A DNA stretch of 64,000 bases from Lycocorax pyrrhopterus obiensis (Eukaryota; Chordata; Aves; Passeriformes; Paradisaeidae), in the NCBI GenBank assembly GCA_014706295.1, contig JACSVZ010000009.1:36762768-36826767 (forward strand), given 5' to 3'. Under the pieces are notes generated by a model. That model was not told the DNA's origin. It worked only from the letters and a program-made list of their open reading frames with translations, and did no database searches. This document shows, piece by piece, positions 23,090 through 36,100 of the stretch. Within the stretch, counting starts at the first letter, position 1. The number at the start of each line of letters is the position of its first letter. The translations under genes and the position numbers were made by a program.

Positions 23090-24300
23090 TTTTACACTGC
23101 TGCGTGCTTTAATTTTGCTTTCAGTCAGAAGTTTAAAAACTTTAGCTTCTAATAACTGGAAAAAAATGGTTATTTAAAGATAACTGCAACTTGCTTAACA
23201 TGCCAGACTATCATATGCTCGCTGCTTTGAAGCTGCAAATTAATGACGAGCAGGAACAGTGACTATCTTTCAGAGGAAACTGACCTCTTTCTAATGGCTC
23301 ATCGCTAATGTCATCTGTCTGCTGCATCTCATTATGGGAATTTCACGGAGTAAGAAAGTATCTTAAGGCTGTGCACAAATAAAAAGGACCTTCTCGTATT
23401 GAGCACTTTGAAAATTTTTGATCTCTCAAAATACCTTCCTTAGATACTGGTTTCCCCTTTTGTGCATGGCACGCTGCTTATGTCATCTATTCTCTGTGAC
23501 TAATTATGTTAATTTTGTGCCATAAAAGTAACTGAAGGCTGTTAAGGAATAAAAGCTTTTGAGTGGCCTTATTTCATAAACACCCCTTTTGAACAAGGCG
23601 CATTTAGTCATATTTGCAGTAACAGAAAGAGTCTTGTGCTAAAAATACAACAAAGGCTCTTGAATATGGCCATTTATTCCTACTTTATTAGGTAATTTAT
23701 GAAAAGTATGAAGGGAAGCCTTTTTGTTACTATAATTTGCATAAAGCTGGTGCCCCATTAATGAGATAACTTCCTGCCTTTTGTGTACCACCAGCTGGAA
23801 ATAGAAATATAGGAACTTTTCTGTCTCCCAATTACTTAACCTGCTGAGTTCAGAGTTGGAGAGTAAACAGGATTCATATCAGTCAAAGAAGTTGATTTTT
23901 GCTGCTCTATCTAAAATATTTTTATTTAATTAAGGAGCCAGCGAAACATTAAAAATACACTAAAAGTCCATCAGCTCCACGAGACCAAGGCTTTAGACCT
24001 GGCTTCAATTCTGCACCTGTCTTTTTGTGCTGTCAGTCACAATTAGTTGTGCTCCAGACTAGATCCATCACGAATCAAGGCACACATCTAAACCCGACAG
24101 TTTGAAGGGCGGTGGGTGCCAAAGGATGCAGATGGGTTCTAGACATCATTTAAAAATCACCTAGAAACTCGATTGGCATCCAGGGCCCAGACACTCTTGG
24201 AAATCCCATTAATTGCCTCTGGTGTTAATGCTTTAGATACTGTGATTTCGACAGAAAACTCCCTGCTCCAGGAGGAACAACTGAGCATTTCCCAATGAGA
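23090..24300. promoter_or_regulatory. Candidate developmental enhancer block
   Basis: This is complex AT-rich sequence without repeats. It contains TAATTA at 23501-23506, a perfect POU octamer ATTTGCAT at 23735-23742, and the homeodomain palindrome CATTAATG at 23756-23763, only 13 bases after the octamer. Additional ATTA cores occur throughout. Clustering of POU and homeodomain sites in repeat-free DNA is typical of conserved non-coding elements around developmental genes. No gene is present to name the target. Confidence 0.35.
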
Positions 24301-26739
24301 AGAAAATTCTTCCTCTATACGACTGATTTGTGTGCCAAGAGTTCAATCTGCCTTTGGATTGGCTCATGTGGAGCAGTGATTCTTGTCACTCTGCTTGGAA
24401 ACAGAGGTATTCACATTAGCATCTTTTTTACATCAGTTTTCCAAGTTAATAGCATCATTTTGACTGCTGAATTAAAGGTATTGTTTATCAATTGTAGCAT
24501 TTATACATGAGGTGATAACTTAGCCATAAAATCAATGGACCAGCTCCCCTATTTAGATATTTTTACACTGTTTACTATCTCCAAATTTATTTCAAGTGGC
24601 TTAATTATAATTAGGATAATGACAACTCCTTAAAAGTGTGCCGAAACGTAGACAGGCTACAAGAAAATCTTGGTACATAAAAGGAGTTTAAATTTCAGCT
24701 GCGCAGTCTTTGTGTAGTTCGAGGTCGGTTTGTTGGAGCATTAAAAATTGTTCAGTGGTCAAATTGCTTGATTTGCCCTACCTGCCTAATTTGTTAAATC
24801 TGAATGAATAAAAGGCATCCTCTGATGTGGAATAGAGCATGTGACAGGTCTGCACCCACTCTTTGGTTGTACTTTGGGGATTCCCTTCTTTCCCGTTGCG
24901 GGGAAGCTGCTCTCATCACCATTCAGCTCTAAAGGAGGAAAAGGCAATCAAAATCACCTTTCAGACAATCAAATGGATTCAGTCCCAGTTTAAAGAGGCC
25001 TTTGACACTCCCTTGAATATCTAAACAAATCACTGCAAGCCCACATATCACCTCATCTAGTTAAAATATGGATATATTTAGAGTAGCTGCAACAGAGTTT
25101 CCACTGTCATTTTAACTATGAGCTAAACCACGACTGCTGACAGGCTAAAGGTTGTCACAGTCAAGGTCCTAATTACTCTACAAATTGCAGCCTGATGATA
25201 AGATCCATCTCCTCTTGCTTGAGGCACTGGGCTGGGGAGGAAACTCTCCAGACTGGGGAGAAGTCTGCACGGGCTCCTTTCAGGGGCAGCAGAGACACAC
25301 AGGCACCTCCAGGCTGGGATTCACAACTCCAGATGGGCTGACCCATTCTCAGTTTAGAAGCCTTGAGTACAGGCTTAGGAGGTACAAGCTGAGAATCCAA
25401 TTATTTTTAGCCCAGTTTGCACTTAAAATAACGGCTTAAATTGTGTCTGAAGGGCTGTCTGAATTTGAATCTTCAAGTGGCTAATAATCACCTAATTTTG
25501 CTGTGTTTCTACCTGTGGCAATCCATGAAGCCCATAATTTTTCCCAAACACCTTTCTGTCAGATTTTTCTCTGACACGTTAGTGACACTTGTTACTTTGT
25601 GCTGCCAATTCAGTGCTAGAACGGGCTACTTTGCTAAAAGGCTGCATGAAAAAACTGCATTTCAAGAGCCTGATAAAGACTTGGGAGAAGATGAAGAGTT
25701 GGATTTCCCAGTACAGGACATTTGCTGGATTAATGTGGTTGTGGTGCAGCAGCTCAGGCAGGTCGGGAGCATTTAGAGAAGTCAACAGGGTTGATTCTCT
25801 CTTGGGTGTGAAATATTTTCAAGAAGAGAAGCCCTGCACTGCTGCAGAAAAACCCATGGCACCAACCTCATGTCTCAGGAGAAGGGATTCCACGGAGACC
25901 TCTGGCCAGAAGAGCAGCAGCTCTTCCTAAATGTCCAGAACACCTGGAAGAAGTGACTGTTTCTGAGCCACCTACACGCAGAAAATCAGGTTGTAGGGTT
26001 ACAGAATAACATAGGAAACACAGAAATGGAGGTGGGAGCATCTCATGAGCAGTGCTGGAGTATAAAGTTTTTCTCTAGACTGACATCCGGCAAAATCACT
26101 TAAAAAAAAGCATTTTCATTTCGGACAATGAATAAATAAATTATTAATTCAGAGGATTTTCTCTCTCCCTACTCTCAAACTTCAAGACTTGTTCTTTTTC
26201 CTAGGTAAAATGTCTTTTTGACCCTCTCGCAAGGCAACTTCCCTTTCTTTTTTCTCTTCACTTTGGTCTGACTCCTGCAAAGAGCTGGTCCATCCCCCAA
26301 GGGAGGAGACTTGTCCCTGGGAGATGTCCCTGACATCCTGAGGGCCTTTTTGTGCGCCACCCTTGCTCCAGCCATCCCCCTGCACTCTTCAGGTTGGCTG
26401 CATCCATCATCCCCTGGTCCTGCCCACGGATTTATCCAGCCAGAGAGAGAAAGGTCAAGGAAGGTGACATAAGGGAATGCAGGGTGCTCCTGCTCCTCTT
26501 CCTTTCCACGTTGCCCACAGGTTCCAAACCTCAGCCAAGCGCTTACCTGGGAGTTATTCTTGCACATGGCTGGCCCAGAATGGTGCCGACCTTCCAGATC
26601 CTCCCCCAGCTGCATCGCAGTGAAAGGTCAGCTGCTGTGGAGGGAAGGGAAAAGACAAAGAAGTGCATCTTTATCTGCAGGAACGTAGGGATTTGCCCAG
26701 AAAGGCTTTGGCTGTTGGGCTTTTAAGATTCAGTGGAAT

Positions 26740-27300
26740 ATGGGTCTATATAAAACTTGAAATAAAAGCAGCCCATTGACCTATTTAATGGGACTAGTCA
26801 TTAAAGCCACGAGAGCCAAGGAAAAAGCAGCCTAATGAGGAATTAAAAAAATAAAAGAGGAATAAAAAAACCCACCCCTCTCCATGCCCACTAGCCCAGG
26901 GCTAGATTAATTAAAGTCAATGTAGAAACCTGCAAGAATCAAGAAATAAACAGTTAAATGTGTTATTTTTATCCCCATATTCCTGGCTGCTCATTCTCTG
27001 CGATTGGTTTGATTCTCAAATAAAGCAACAGCCTCTTGTTTGCTTTCTGTTCCCTGCCTAATTTGGATAAATATAAACTTTGCTAGGCAAACCCAGAAAA
27101 TCAGTTGTTACCCTGGCTATGGAGCTCCGATGAAGACTGTTTTGCCATTCTGATAATTACAAATATAGTGTGTGGTTTCAGAGGGCAGCACTAATTGGAC
27201 AACGCTTTCTGGACACTCTTCTCAAAGCACTTAAATGATAAATCAGTCACCAAAGACAGATAATATAAATAAAGCGATACACTGGCTTTCCCTCTCTCTT
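26740..27300. promoter_or_regulatory. Candidate conserved regulatory patch
   Basis: It contains ATTA-type cores (cattaaag, aattaatt, gctaattggac-like words), an inverted CCAAT word (gattgg) near 27002, and the small palindrome TTTGC-tag-GCAAA at 27079-27091. It is repeat-free. Motif content suggests but does not establish regulation. Confidence 0.22.
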
Positions 27301-28037
27301 CCTTTCTTCTGATTTACAAAATAGCTCCAACGAGCTGTCTGTGGCCAGAAAGCCGGGCTCACGCCGGGGTTAGAACGTTGTTATGTCTGTTTACAGTGAT
27401 TTGGGAGACTAGAGGGGAAAAGTTTGAATCAACAAATATTTTCTGCATTCCTACTGGTAACTCCAAGGCCGGTTTTCAGGGTGGGTTTTTTTTTTTCTCC
27501 TCCCTTGTCTGTTACAAGTTATGATGTGTGGATGAAGGCTTTTTCCCATGCAGTAATGACTGTATACTGAGATTTCAAGGGGCTGTTCATGACAATCCCA
27601 TTTTCTGTGTAATTTCATGGTTGTCTTCTTGAATGAAGATATTGGCTGCTCTGAAGCAGGAGGTCAGATGCTCCTGCTCCCTTTCAGTATTGTTCCGGAG
27701 TATGTTTCCTTTCAGCTGATGAAAAGTAATTCATCATTTACACCCTTGAATTCTGCCAGCGTTTTTTTGAACAACTTTTCTTTCCCCGTGGTACCTTGGG
27801 CCCATGAAAGAGATAAATAGGTTCAATACAACGCCGGGCCCCGGATCCTGGGAGCAGGTTCGGCCTTGGAGGCCCTAAGCTGCCCCTTTCTCATGATGGA
27901 GTTTGTCACCTTTCTACCTCGGGAAGTCAAATCCTGTCGACTCAGCCATCTCTCAGCCTCTCTGAAGTGGCTTTGGCACCCACTGGGGCATGTGAGCTTA
28001 AAATTGATTTTTTTTTAAGATCTGTCAAGTTCCCTTA

Positions 28038-28165
28038 CGGGAGCGGGCAGACAGCCGGCCCCAGGCCCGCACAAAGCGCTCAGTGTCCGGCGGGCGCCCG
28101 CGGAACTTCGCCGCCGGGGGCTCGGGGTCCCGGCTCCCCACGCCCCGGGAGGGCGGCGTTGCTGA
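28038..28165. promoter_or_regulatory. Small CpG cluster
   Basis: About 130 bp of very GC-rich DNA with dense CpG (words such as ccggcgggcgcccgcgg and cgccgccgg) stand alone in AT-rich surroundings. A 176-codon plus frame (27967-28497) and a minus frame cross it, but the peptides are Pro/Gly/Ala/Arg-rich shadows of composition. It may be a short orphan CpG island or the first exon of a non-coding transcript. It is well below the usual size for a housekeeping promoter. Confidence 0.45.
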
Positions 28166-28499
28166 GGAGCTGCCCCCCGACAGCAAAACCCTCCTGCACA
28201 GACCCTCACTTCTCCTTTTATTTGAGATTTTTATTTTGCCTTACACGAAGCGGAGGCGGCCAGGCTGGCTGGGGGACCCCTTGGAAGCAGGGATGCTCCT
28301 GGCTTGGGCACAGACTGCTCGCCTCTGCTCGGGACGGTGGGGTTGTGTCCTCCACATCCTGGGAACTGCTCTGCACTGGGCAAATAATTCAGTGCAATGC
28401 CACACAAACCCTCAAGAATCAGTGCAGGACAGGTAGTCACCAGCAGGTGAAATTAGGATGCAAAGAGAATAAAGATTTTCAGCTGAAAAAGAAATAAAC

Positions 28500-29038
28500 G
28501 TGTAGATATATGGATAGATATAAAAATATAAAAATATAAAAGTATAAAAATATATCTATTCTATTTGTATGTGTTCATATATTCATATAGATTCGCATAT
28601 ATTAATATATATTAATATAAATGCTTATAAAACACGTACTTTATATACACTATATATACTATACATTATATATCTTATATATAGTGCATATATGTAGTGT
28701 ATATATAGTAAATATTATAGTATATATTAAAGTATGTATTGTAGAATATATAGTATTTGGTGTGTATATATAGTATGTATATACTATGTAGTATTTATAT
28801 TATATATAGTGTATATGTACACTGTATACTATATATAGTGTATATTATAATATATATACTCTAGTGTATATGTACTATATATACAATAATATACATATTC
28901 TATATGTAATATATATGTAGTATGTATATTCTATACTGTTAGTATATATATACATTCAGTATATAATAGTACAAATAGCTATTATACTACCTATAGATAA
29001 AACAATTTTAGATCAGTAATATATATATATATTTTTAG
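28500..29038. repeat. Imperfect TA-rich repeat (~540 bp)
   Basis: Nearly pure A and T with scattered G and C in TAGTGTATA, TATGTA and TACACTATA words. Nested palindromes such as 'gtatatgtacac' recur. Such sequence unwinds and extrudes cruciforms easily and is hard to assemble; the true length in the genome may differ. It starts about 335 bp after the CpG cluster. Confidence 0.93.
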
Positions 29039-30396
29039 TGTATACCCCGTTCTTTAAATGACACAGGTGGTTGCAGCAAAAGGCATCGAAAGGCAGGACT
29101 GCTGATGGCAGGAAATGAAAACCCCTGTGCAGAGAGAGGCTTCAGCTCCCAAAAATTCGGTGCCTGGTGGGCAGGTGGGGCAGAGGCTGCACCTCCCACG
29201 CTGGGGCCGTCCCACAGGCTCGCAGGCATCTCCATGAGCGTTTCAGAGCCCAAACAGGTAAAGAAATTAATTTTGAAGGAAAGATGTCAGCAGATTTGAT
29301 CACTGGAAAGCAAAGAAAATCTTGTTACAGCAACACCTCTGAAAGGGCTCAGTCTAAGTAATAATTTCAGTGCAGGAATTCCAAGTTATTCCAAGGCCTG
29401 CACTTAAGCATTCTCAGACACAAAGAGCTTTAGCAATGTAACCCTTTATTTGTTTTTTCACTAACTCTCTCTTATTTGGAGTAGTCTTTTAGAGGAGCAA
29501 ATAATCTTTCAAGTTGCTCAATTCTTGTTGATTTTTCGCTCAGCACATAGGTCTAAAATATGGAATATTCCCCAGGCTGGCTTTTTATTTAAATACTGTA
29601 CAGTTCCCTCCTCCCTTTGCTGCAAGTGTTTGTTATTTTAACAGAAGTATCCTGTGCATCCACATTATCAACACACGTATGAGTGGGCAAAAGGGTTGGT
29701 TCATCTGCTGCTGTCGTGACAGCAGGGGGAGCAAAAATCACTGCGTCGGGGGGAATTCACAATAATCCTGGCTATTAAAAACTCACTTCTGCCAAGAAAT
29801 AGACACTTTCTGGAGAAAACAACTCGTGTATGCATTTGTTATCACCAGCCAAGCTAAAGCTGTGGGGTTACCCCAACCTTTGCTATGCAAACCTCTAGCA
29901 GAAGCAGACAGCAGCTAGAAGTAATTACAAGTTTGAAACAGAAGTCAGGAGAGAGCTGAGATATTTTTAACTCGTGAGGGGAGAGCTGGAACTCTCTCTG
30001 GAAGGGAAAAGGGACAGGGAATATTTGCAGCTTGTCTTTTATTTTTATTTTAGCTGCACGCTGTGCTGCAGGGGAGGGAACTGCAGCCCACCCCGTGCCA
30101 GGAGGCCTCTGGTGCTTCACCTCCAAAGATTTAAGGTTAGAAAGGTTAGAAAGGGCACTGGTGGTGCCACAACCCTGGCCCAAATATAGTCCCAGGAGCA
30201 AATGATACGAGACTCAGTCAGTTACATGATTAAGTTAATATTTATGTCCTGGAATATATCCATTCTTCCTTCTGCTCACAGTTTCCTTTCAGAGTTCTGG
30301 GCTACATTGATGGATTTTGGGGCTATGGCCATAAGCAATCCTACCCATAGGTCTGGTTTTCTTTAAAGTTTGATTGACTCTGGGAAATCAGATTGA

Positions 30397-30413
30397 TTTT
30401 TTTTTTTTTTTTT
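30397..30413 (+). repeat. T17 homopolymer
   Basis: Seventeen consecutive T. No retroelement body adjoins it on the side expected for a poly-A tail on the minus strand. Confidence 0.95.
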
Positions 30414-32345
30414 GCATCCCTTATTGCCAATCAGGCCACATGAAACGACTGTGAACTGGATGTTGTGATATCTGTCGTGTTTGTCAGCTCCTCAGGTGAG
30501 GCTGCACGTGTTGCCACAGAGAGGAAAACACTCCTCCTTTGTTCAGCAGCTCTCCATCTGCCCAGCCATCCCCCCATCTGCCTCTGTGTATTCACACGCA
30601 AAAATAAAACCTGCTGAACAAATCCGCCACGCCTTTGTCCACACTACAGTGATTTTTGGATCTATTTTTCCTTTCAGTTTGCTGGAGTATATTCACAGGA
30701 TGTTATTATCATCTCAACCATTTTTTTTTCCCTGCAGTTAGCATTCAGCATTTTCTCTTTGCTTTTCTAATTAGCCTTTCAGTTTGCTTCTGCTTATTTT
30801 CTGGAGCCTTTCAACTGCTCCACCTTACCAGATTTGGTATTTTTTTTTCAACACCTTGTGCTTACTGCTTATCTTACTCTTTACTATACAACTCTACTTA
30901 GCCACATTGGGCATTGTTACCTTTATCCTTCTTTAGACTTAAACCAGGATGAATTTCAAATGTCCTCCAACTGTTTCTGAAATATATTCCAATTTTCTTC
31001 AGTAGATTTACCATACATTATAATAAAATCCTGATAAAAATTCCTTAGCACACTCTGCACTCCCTGAAAGTCAGCCTGCCATAAGGCTTGCATTGCTTTT
31101 TTTTGCTCCTCAACAAATACTTTAAATCAAATGATGTCAAGATCACTGGATCTTTCATACCTCTCCAGTTCAACATCCTTTATTACCCTTGGCTCAATCC
31201 CTTGAATTAATTCAAATAGTTTCTGAAAGACAATTCAATAAGGCCCACAAGGAACTGGAGGCAATCCTGCATTGGCTTTAGAGACATGAGTATTCCCTGC
31301 CTAGTTCTACCTTCTTGCAGTCAATAAAGGAGTAATTAAAAGCCATCTTATCAAAGTTCTGATGCTCTTGAAGGCCTCTCTCATCTGTAAGCAAAGACCT
31401 AAAAGTTCAAAGAAGCCTTCAGAAGACCACCTGACTACCTTTATTGTGCCTAACTTTTATCAGCATTGACATTGCTATGTCAGCCAAAATACTCGCAGCA
31501 CTTCCCCTCTGAAGACACTCATCTCCCAGGAATACTGATAGGGCTCCTCCTCCAGCTACCCTTCCTCTCCACAAACCCCAGCCCAGTATCTCAAAACCTC
31601 AATTTCTTGCCTCAACCCTATCTATGCTACTCCAATAATATCATGCTTATCCTCAATACTCATAGTTATCATTGATAAGTCTTTGATGTAATAAATCCTT
31701 GATATAGTATCATACTTATCCTTGCTATAAGATATAATCAAAAATGAAAGCAGAAACTTAAGATACAGAGTAAAATATATTACTTGCCAATTTTCCACAG
31801 TAACTTTTCATCATTACTCCAAAATTACTTTTTAATGCAAAGAGTAGTTCCAATCACATAGAGGCCCACATGATTCAGATACTATCATAATCACAATTAG
31901 ATTACATTACTGCAATCAGGAATGGAGATCATTAAGAGAAAGAATATAAATTGCTTTAGTTTTACAAGTACTGAGCTAGCAAAATTATAATTAATCTCCA
32001 TTTATAATCTTTTCTTTCATAGAACTGCAAAGCATGCTACTTTTTTTAGGCCATCAATACAAATTAGAACTAAGTAATAAAGCCCTAACAACTACTGGTG
32101 TGCAGTTCTCAATTGTAGAAACTTTCACATTACCCAGAGAAGGCTTTTCATGCCAACAGTGCCCTCAGCACAGAGGGGTTTTCAGTGCAATAAGTCCAGC
32201 CATTTCTGCAGTCAGTTTGCTGTTTATAACACAAAATGCAATCAAAACTGTCTATCCCTCCTCGGAAAAAATGGATATGAAGTCTGCTTCTGAAATTGGA
32301 TGATCCGTTTGGTGAGAGATGAGACAATAATGACTTAGCAGAGGC

Positions 32346-32365
32346 AAAAAAAAAAAAAAAAAAAA
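32346..32365 (+). repeat. A20 homopolymer
   Basis: Twenty consecutive A, the longest homopolymer I noted. It could be a reverse-transcribed poly-A tail, but upstream sequence matches no element I know. Confidence 0.95.
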
Positions 32366-32960
32366 GGACAAATACCAGATTTCACAAGTTTTCAGAATTT
32401 CCACTAAAAAACAAATCTGCAATGCTGTCAGGAGCTGTGAGATGGCAGACGAGGCCTCGTCTAACTCCAGTACATGCAGCCACATGGAATACACACAGCT
32501 CTGATTGGAATTTTTAAGCTTGCCATGTAAGTTCTTTCTTCGTTTTAATTCTCCACTTTGAGAAAAAAAAGAACAGTAAACTCAGCAGCAGTATTGACCA
32601 CGTACTAAATATTCTTCTAGAGCCAAACTTTACCCTCCCTGACCAGTAAGAAAAACATTACATGGAAAAAAAAATGAAAAATGTAAAATCAAAAGTGGCC
32701 CATTTTTAAATGCATGAGTAACTTTATCTCTTGGTTTTATACAGACAGAGCAAACCAACCTAAAATAATTGTTGGGGTTTTCCTGCTTAAATGATCATCC
32801 CAGAGAAAGCTTGCCCTGTGCTGGTTGTATGGCAAAGGAATGAGTTTTAAATCTAGGGGAAACAAATCTGCAAGAGCACTATGGATTCCCTTCAGTTTTC
32901 CGGTTCTCAGGAGTTAAGTTTTGAGGCAGTAACTGCAGGAGAAGCTACAGGACAAAGAGA

Positions 32961-33131
32961 TTCATAGCATCATAGAAAAACAGAATGGTTTGGGTTGGGA
33001 ATGGTTTGGGTTGCTCCAAGCCCCAATGTCCAGCCTGGCCTTGGACATTTCCAGGGATCCAGGGGCAGCCACAGCTTCTCTGGGCACCCTGTGCCAGGGC
33101 CTCCCCACACTCACAGGGAAAAATTCCTCCT
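32961..33131 (-). mobile_element. CR1 LINE 3' fragment, antisense, rearranged
   Basis: It begins with the inverted tail 'ttcatagcatcatag', then 'gaatggtttgggttgg' appears twice in tandem (32983-32998 and 32999-33013, the last base differing). It then jumps directly to 'gctccaagccccaatgtcca'. The usual intervening 'aagggacctta...ttccactatcccagg' segment is absent. The copy continues through 'cagccacagcttctctgggc' to 'actcacagggaaaaattcct'. Confidence 0.9.
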
Positions 33132-36100
33132 GACTGCAGGGAAATTTGTACAACTGGGAATGTGCAAACCGACTTGGGATCACGTTGACCCATTCCAATA
33201 CACTCTTCCTTCATCTGCTGCAAATAAACAGCATCCAGGATGACTTGGAGAAGCCATGTGGAAAATCAGTGATTGGAGTCCACTTTCTATGGGGAAAGGG
33301 CCACTGGAATGCTTTAGGCCTCTAGGATCAAGGGTTGCCTGCTTCCAGGGGATGCCCAGCACGGGATAAAGACAAATGAGCGATGGCTTTGGATCTGTAT
33401 GATTTGTGGACTTCCCTAAGATCAAAAACCTGGAAAAAGCTAGAAAATTTCTAGGAAAAAAACCCTACCATGGTTTGCTGTTTACATTAACCCATGATCA
33501 GTTACAAATCCCAGCTCCATCCCACCTAGGCCTCATCCAAACCACCAACGAGATGATTACTAAGGCTGAAAACCAACTTTTCTACTACATAAGCTGCGAC
33601 CAGGCAGTTTGTATATGACTTTAAAAACTTGCACACATAACAGCAGCTTCTTCCCATCTAATCTGAATCCTTTAGTACTTTAATTCCATGCATCCCATCC
33701 TCAGGACCCAATGTTTTATTGAACACAACCTCCTCGCTCCGCTGCTTCCTCAGACAACGGAGCACTTACTTCCTTTGAACTGGTTTCACTCAAACCCCTT
33801 GGCTTCTGGAGTCTGCTTTCCTCACTCCTGCTCATCAATAATTGCCGACTGCAGCCTCTTAAAGCGTTAACACATCTAAGTTATAATATAAAAACACATT
33901 TCCAGTCTTCCTCGGCGGTTGCTGCGGTTCAGGTGGGGAGCAGCACACACGCTGTCTCGTTTCTGTAATGATTTTGTCCCCTGCAAGCAATTAGGAGCTG
34001 TGCTGTGTGACGAGTGCCGGGCACAGATGTCCCCCTGGGACGTGGTCCCTGCAGCTGCCTGGGACCAGGTCAGCAGCTCCTCACAGAGCGCTCGCCTTCC
34101 CCCCACCAAGTTCAGCGGTGCTTCCAGGCTTCAGCCTCTCTGAACAAAGGCAGTTTTGGATGACAATCTTGGATGTAGGCCTTTAAAATCTTTGTACACT
34201 CTATTTCAGATATGCAAATGCTCTTTTGGATATGGCTCTTGATCAAGTTTTCATGAACATCCACATTCCTCTGCTGAAAAGCGTGTGAAATCAGTCATCT
34301 ACCAGACTCATGCAGAAATTGCTTGATTTCAGTTTCCTTGTCTGCCTTTTCTATATGCCTGAAATTGTCTTTATCATCTCTGTCTATGCACTATTTATAT
34401 TAAAATGTTTTTCTTATCTCCTGTAACCAATTCAGTTTGGGTCAACATTAAAACCATTCCACTCACTTCAAAGAGAGCCAAAAGAATGCAAGAGAAATCT
34501 GAGGAGAAAACTATGAGCATTTTTAGCATCCAGGAAGCAGAGAAAAGCCAACATATTTGCTATTTTTTTTTTTTAGTTAAAAAGTTCAGCGTATGCAGCA
34601 GTGTATTAATTAAATGAGCAAAAAATATTTGATCTAATAAGATGCCACAGACCTGGAACTGGGAAAACTCTTAATGAACATTAAAATGTGATTCACACGC
34701 TTATGTTAAAACAGCTGAGGGGATACACACATTAGAGGAGTTTCTGCTTTTGGTTTGTGGGCTGTTGGTGGTTGGTTTGTTGTTTTTTTTTTTTTTTCAA
34801 ACCTGCCAGCAAAAGAACACGATCTCAGTGATATGTCAGAGATAAAGTTGAAGCACCAGAATGCCCGTGGCAAATTCAGGGAACAAAGACTCACTCATAC
34901 GGAATAAGAATGAGTGGTTATGTACAGCGTGCTGTTAACTCAAGGTGTTTCTGGATACACGAGTCCTCACCATCAGACAAATACGTTGATTTTCTTACAC
35001 CTATGAGTTTTCTGCCTGGTGTGGTGGAAAAGGAGATTTTGGGTTGGTGTTTGGTGGACATATTGCTGGAAAACAGATAAAGAGAATACAGTTCCAAAAT
35101 TATCCTGGGTATAAGAAGACAAAAGCCACTGACCTAAAAATTAGGATTCTTCCTGAGGAAGAAGGAGAACTTTCCAGCTGCAGCACAGACCCACATGTAG
35201 GTTAAAAAAATAAATGGAGTAGGTAACCCACTTTCAGGTATGATGTCATAGAGAAATAAATCTCCTTTTCCAAGGAAATTCATTAAAGAAACAGATATGA
35301 AATCAGCATGGTGCTCGCTATTATTCACACTGAAAACAGTAGGGAGGGTGTGGTGTTTGCTTCTCTGTGTGTCTTTTTTAGGGTAGGTCCAGTTCTTGTA
35401 GGGCCTGGTGCAGAACAGGCAGCAGGAAGCTCTGTGGGGACAGCACAGGGAGAGCTGGGCCACTCCAGCACCTTGCTGAGGGAGGGGAAAAACAATGCAG
35501 TGATTACCCAGAAGATGTGTCAGCGAGCAGTGTCTGTAGCATTAGCTCCACTAATCCTCTCCCTAAGTCGGACTTGTCTTGTGATGGACAAATTATCCAG
35601 CTTAGTGAGGTATCTGGGGTGGTGATAGTGTCTCAGCCCCTCTGTTCCCTCCGTTCTCAGAGACTTCCTTTCAGCTCGTGCGAGCGCTCAGACACCCCCC
35701 CTCTGCAGAGCACTGTACACGGGGTGGAGGTCTCACAGTCCTTCTTCTCTGCCCCTGGGGGGAAAAGAAGAGGAAGAATAGAACTGTTTCCTCAAAAAGT
35801 TAGCAATCTGTCTGGGTGGAAATGGAGGTTTGAACGGGCACAGTCTTCAAATGAATATATTCCAGGCACCTAAACTAAATGTGTGCTCGATATTCCCATT
35901 CCCGCCGTACGGGATGGGGGAAAAACACCCTCAATCCCACATCAAAAGGCAGTAAGAGAAGCCAAGGCAGGACTGAGACAAACAAATCCTAATTTCCCAG
36001 TTTCCAAAGATTATGCTTTACCAGTTCTTACACTGGACTTCCCAACTGCACGGTGTTTCATAAACATTAAGTTGCAAACTCTGAATAAACTGCTCTGGCA

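Larger units (their letters stand above)
20838..28020. other. Long unique AT-rich stretch, no CR1, enhancer-like core
   Basis: More than 7 kb without a recognisable CR1 or LTR. It holds a (TG)8 microsatellite at 21838-21853 and two enhancer-like blocks (23090-24300 and 26740-27300). A few frames of around 110-146 codons near 25.4-26.7 kb overlap on both strands, and I recognise no protein. The lack of insertions in the middle would fit purifying selection against disruption, which is inference. Confidence 0.45.
29039..32960. other. Unique non-coding stretch, CpG-depleted in the middle
   Basis: No gene or interspersed repeat is recognised. A T17 run lies at 30397-30413 and an A20 run at 32346-32365. 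By eye there is only one CpG (in 'actcgcagc', near 31493) from about 30850 to 32260, which points to long-term methylation. Frames are short and unrecognised. Confidence 0.5.

Noticed and set aside
27967..28497. 176-codon plus-strand open frame across the CpG cluster
   Set aside because: The Pro/Gly/Ala/Arg-rich part reflects GC-rich composition, the opposite strand is open too, and the frame ends at the start of the TA-rich repeat.
31466..31740. C-rich, G-poor stretch that resembles nuclear mitochondrial DNA
   Set aside because: Translation with either code gives nothing I recognise as a mitochondrial protein, and no tRNA or rRNA sequence adjoins it.
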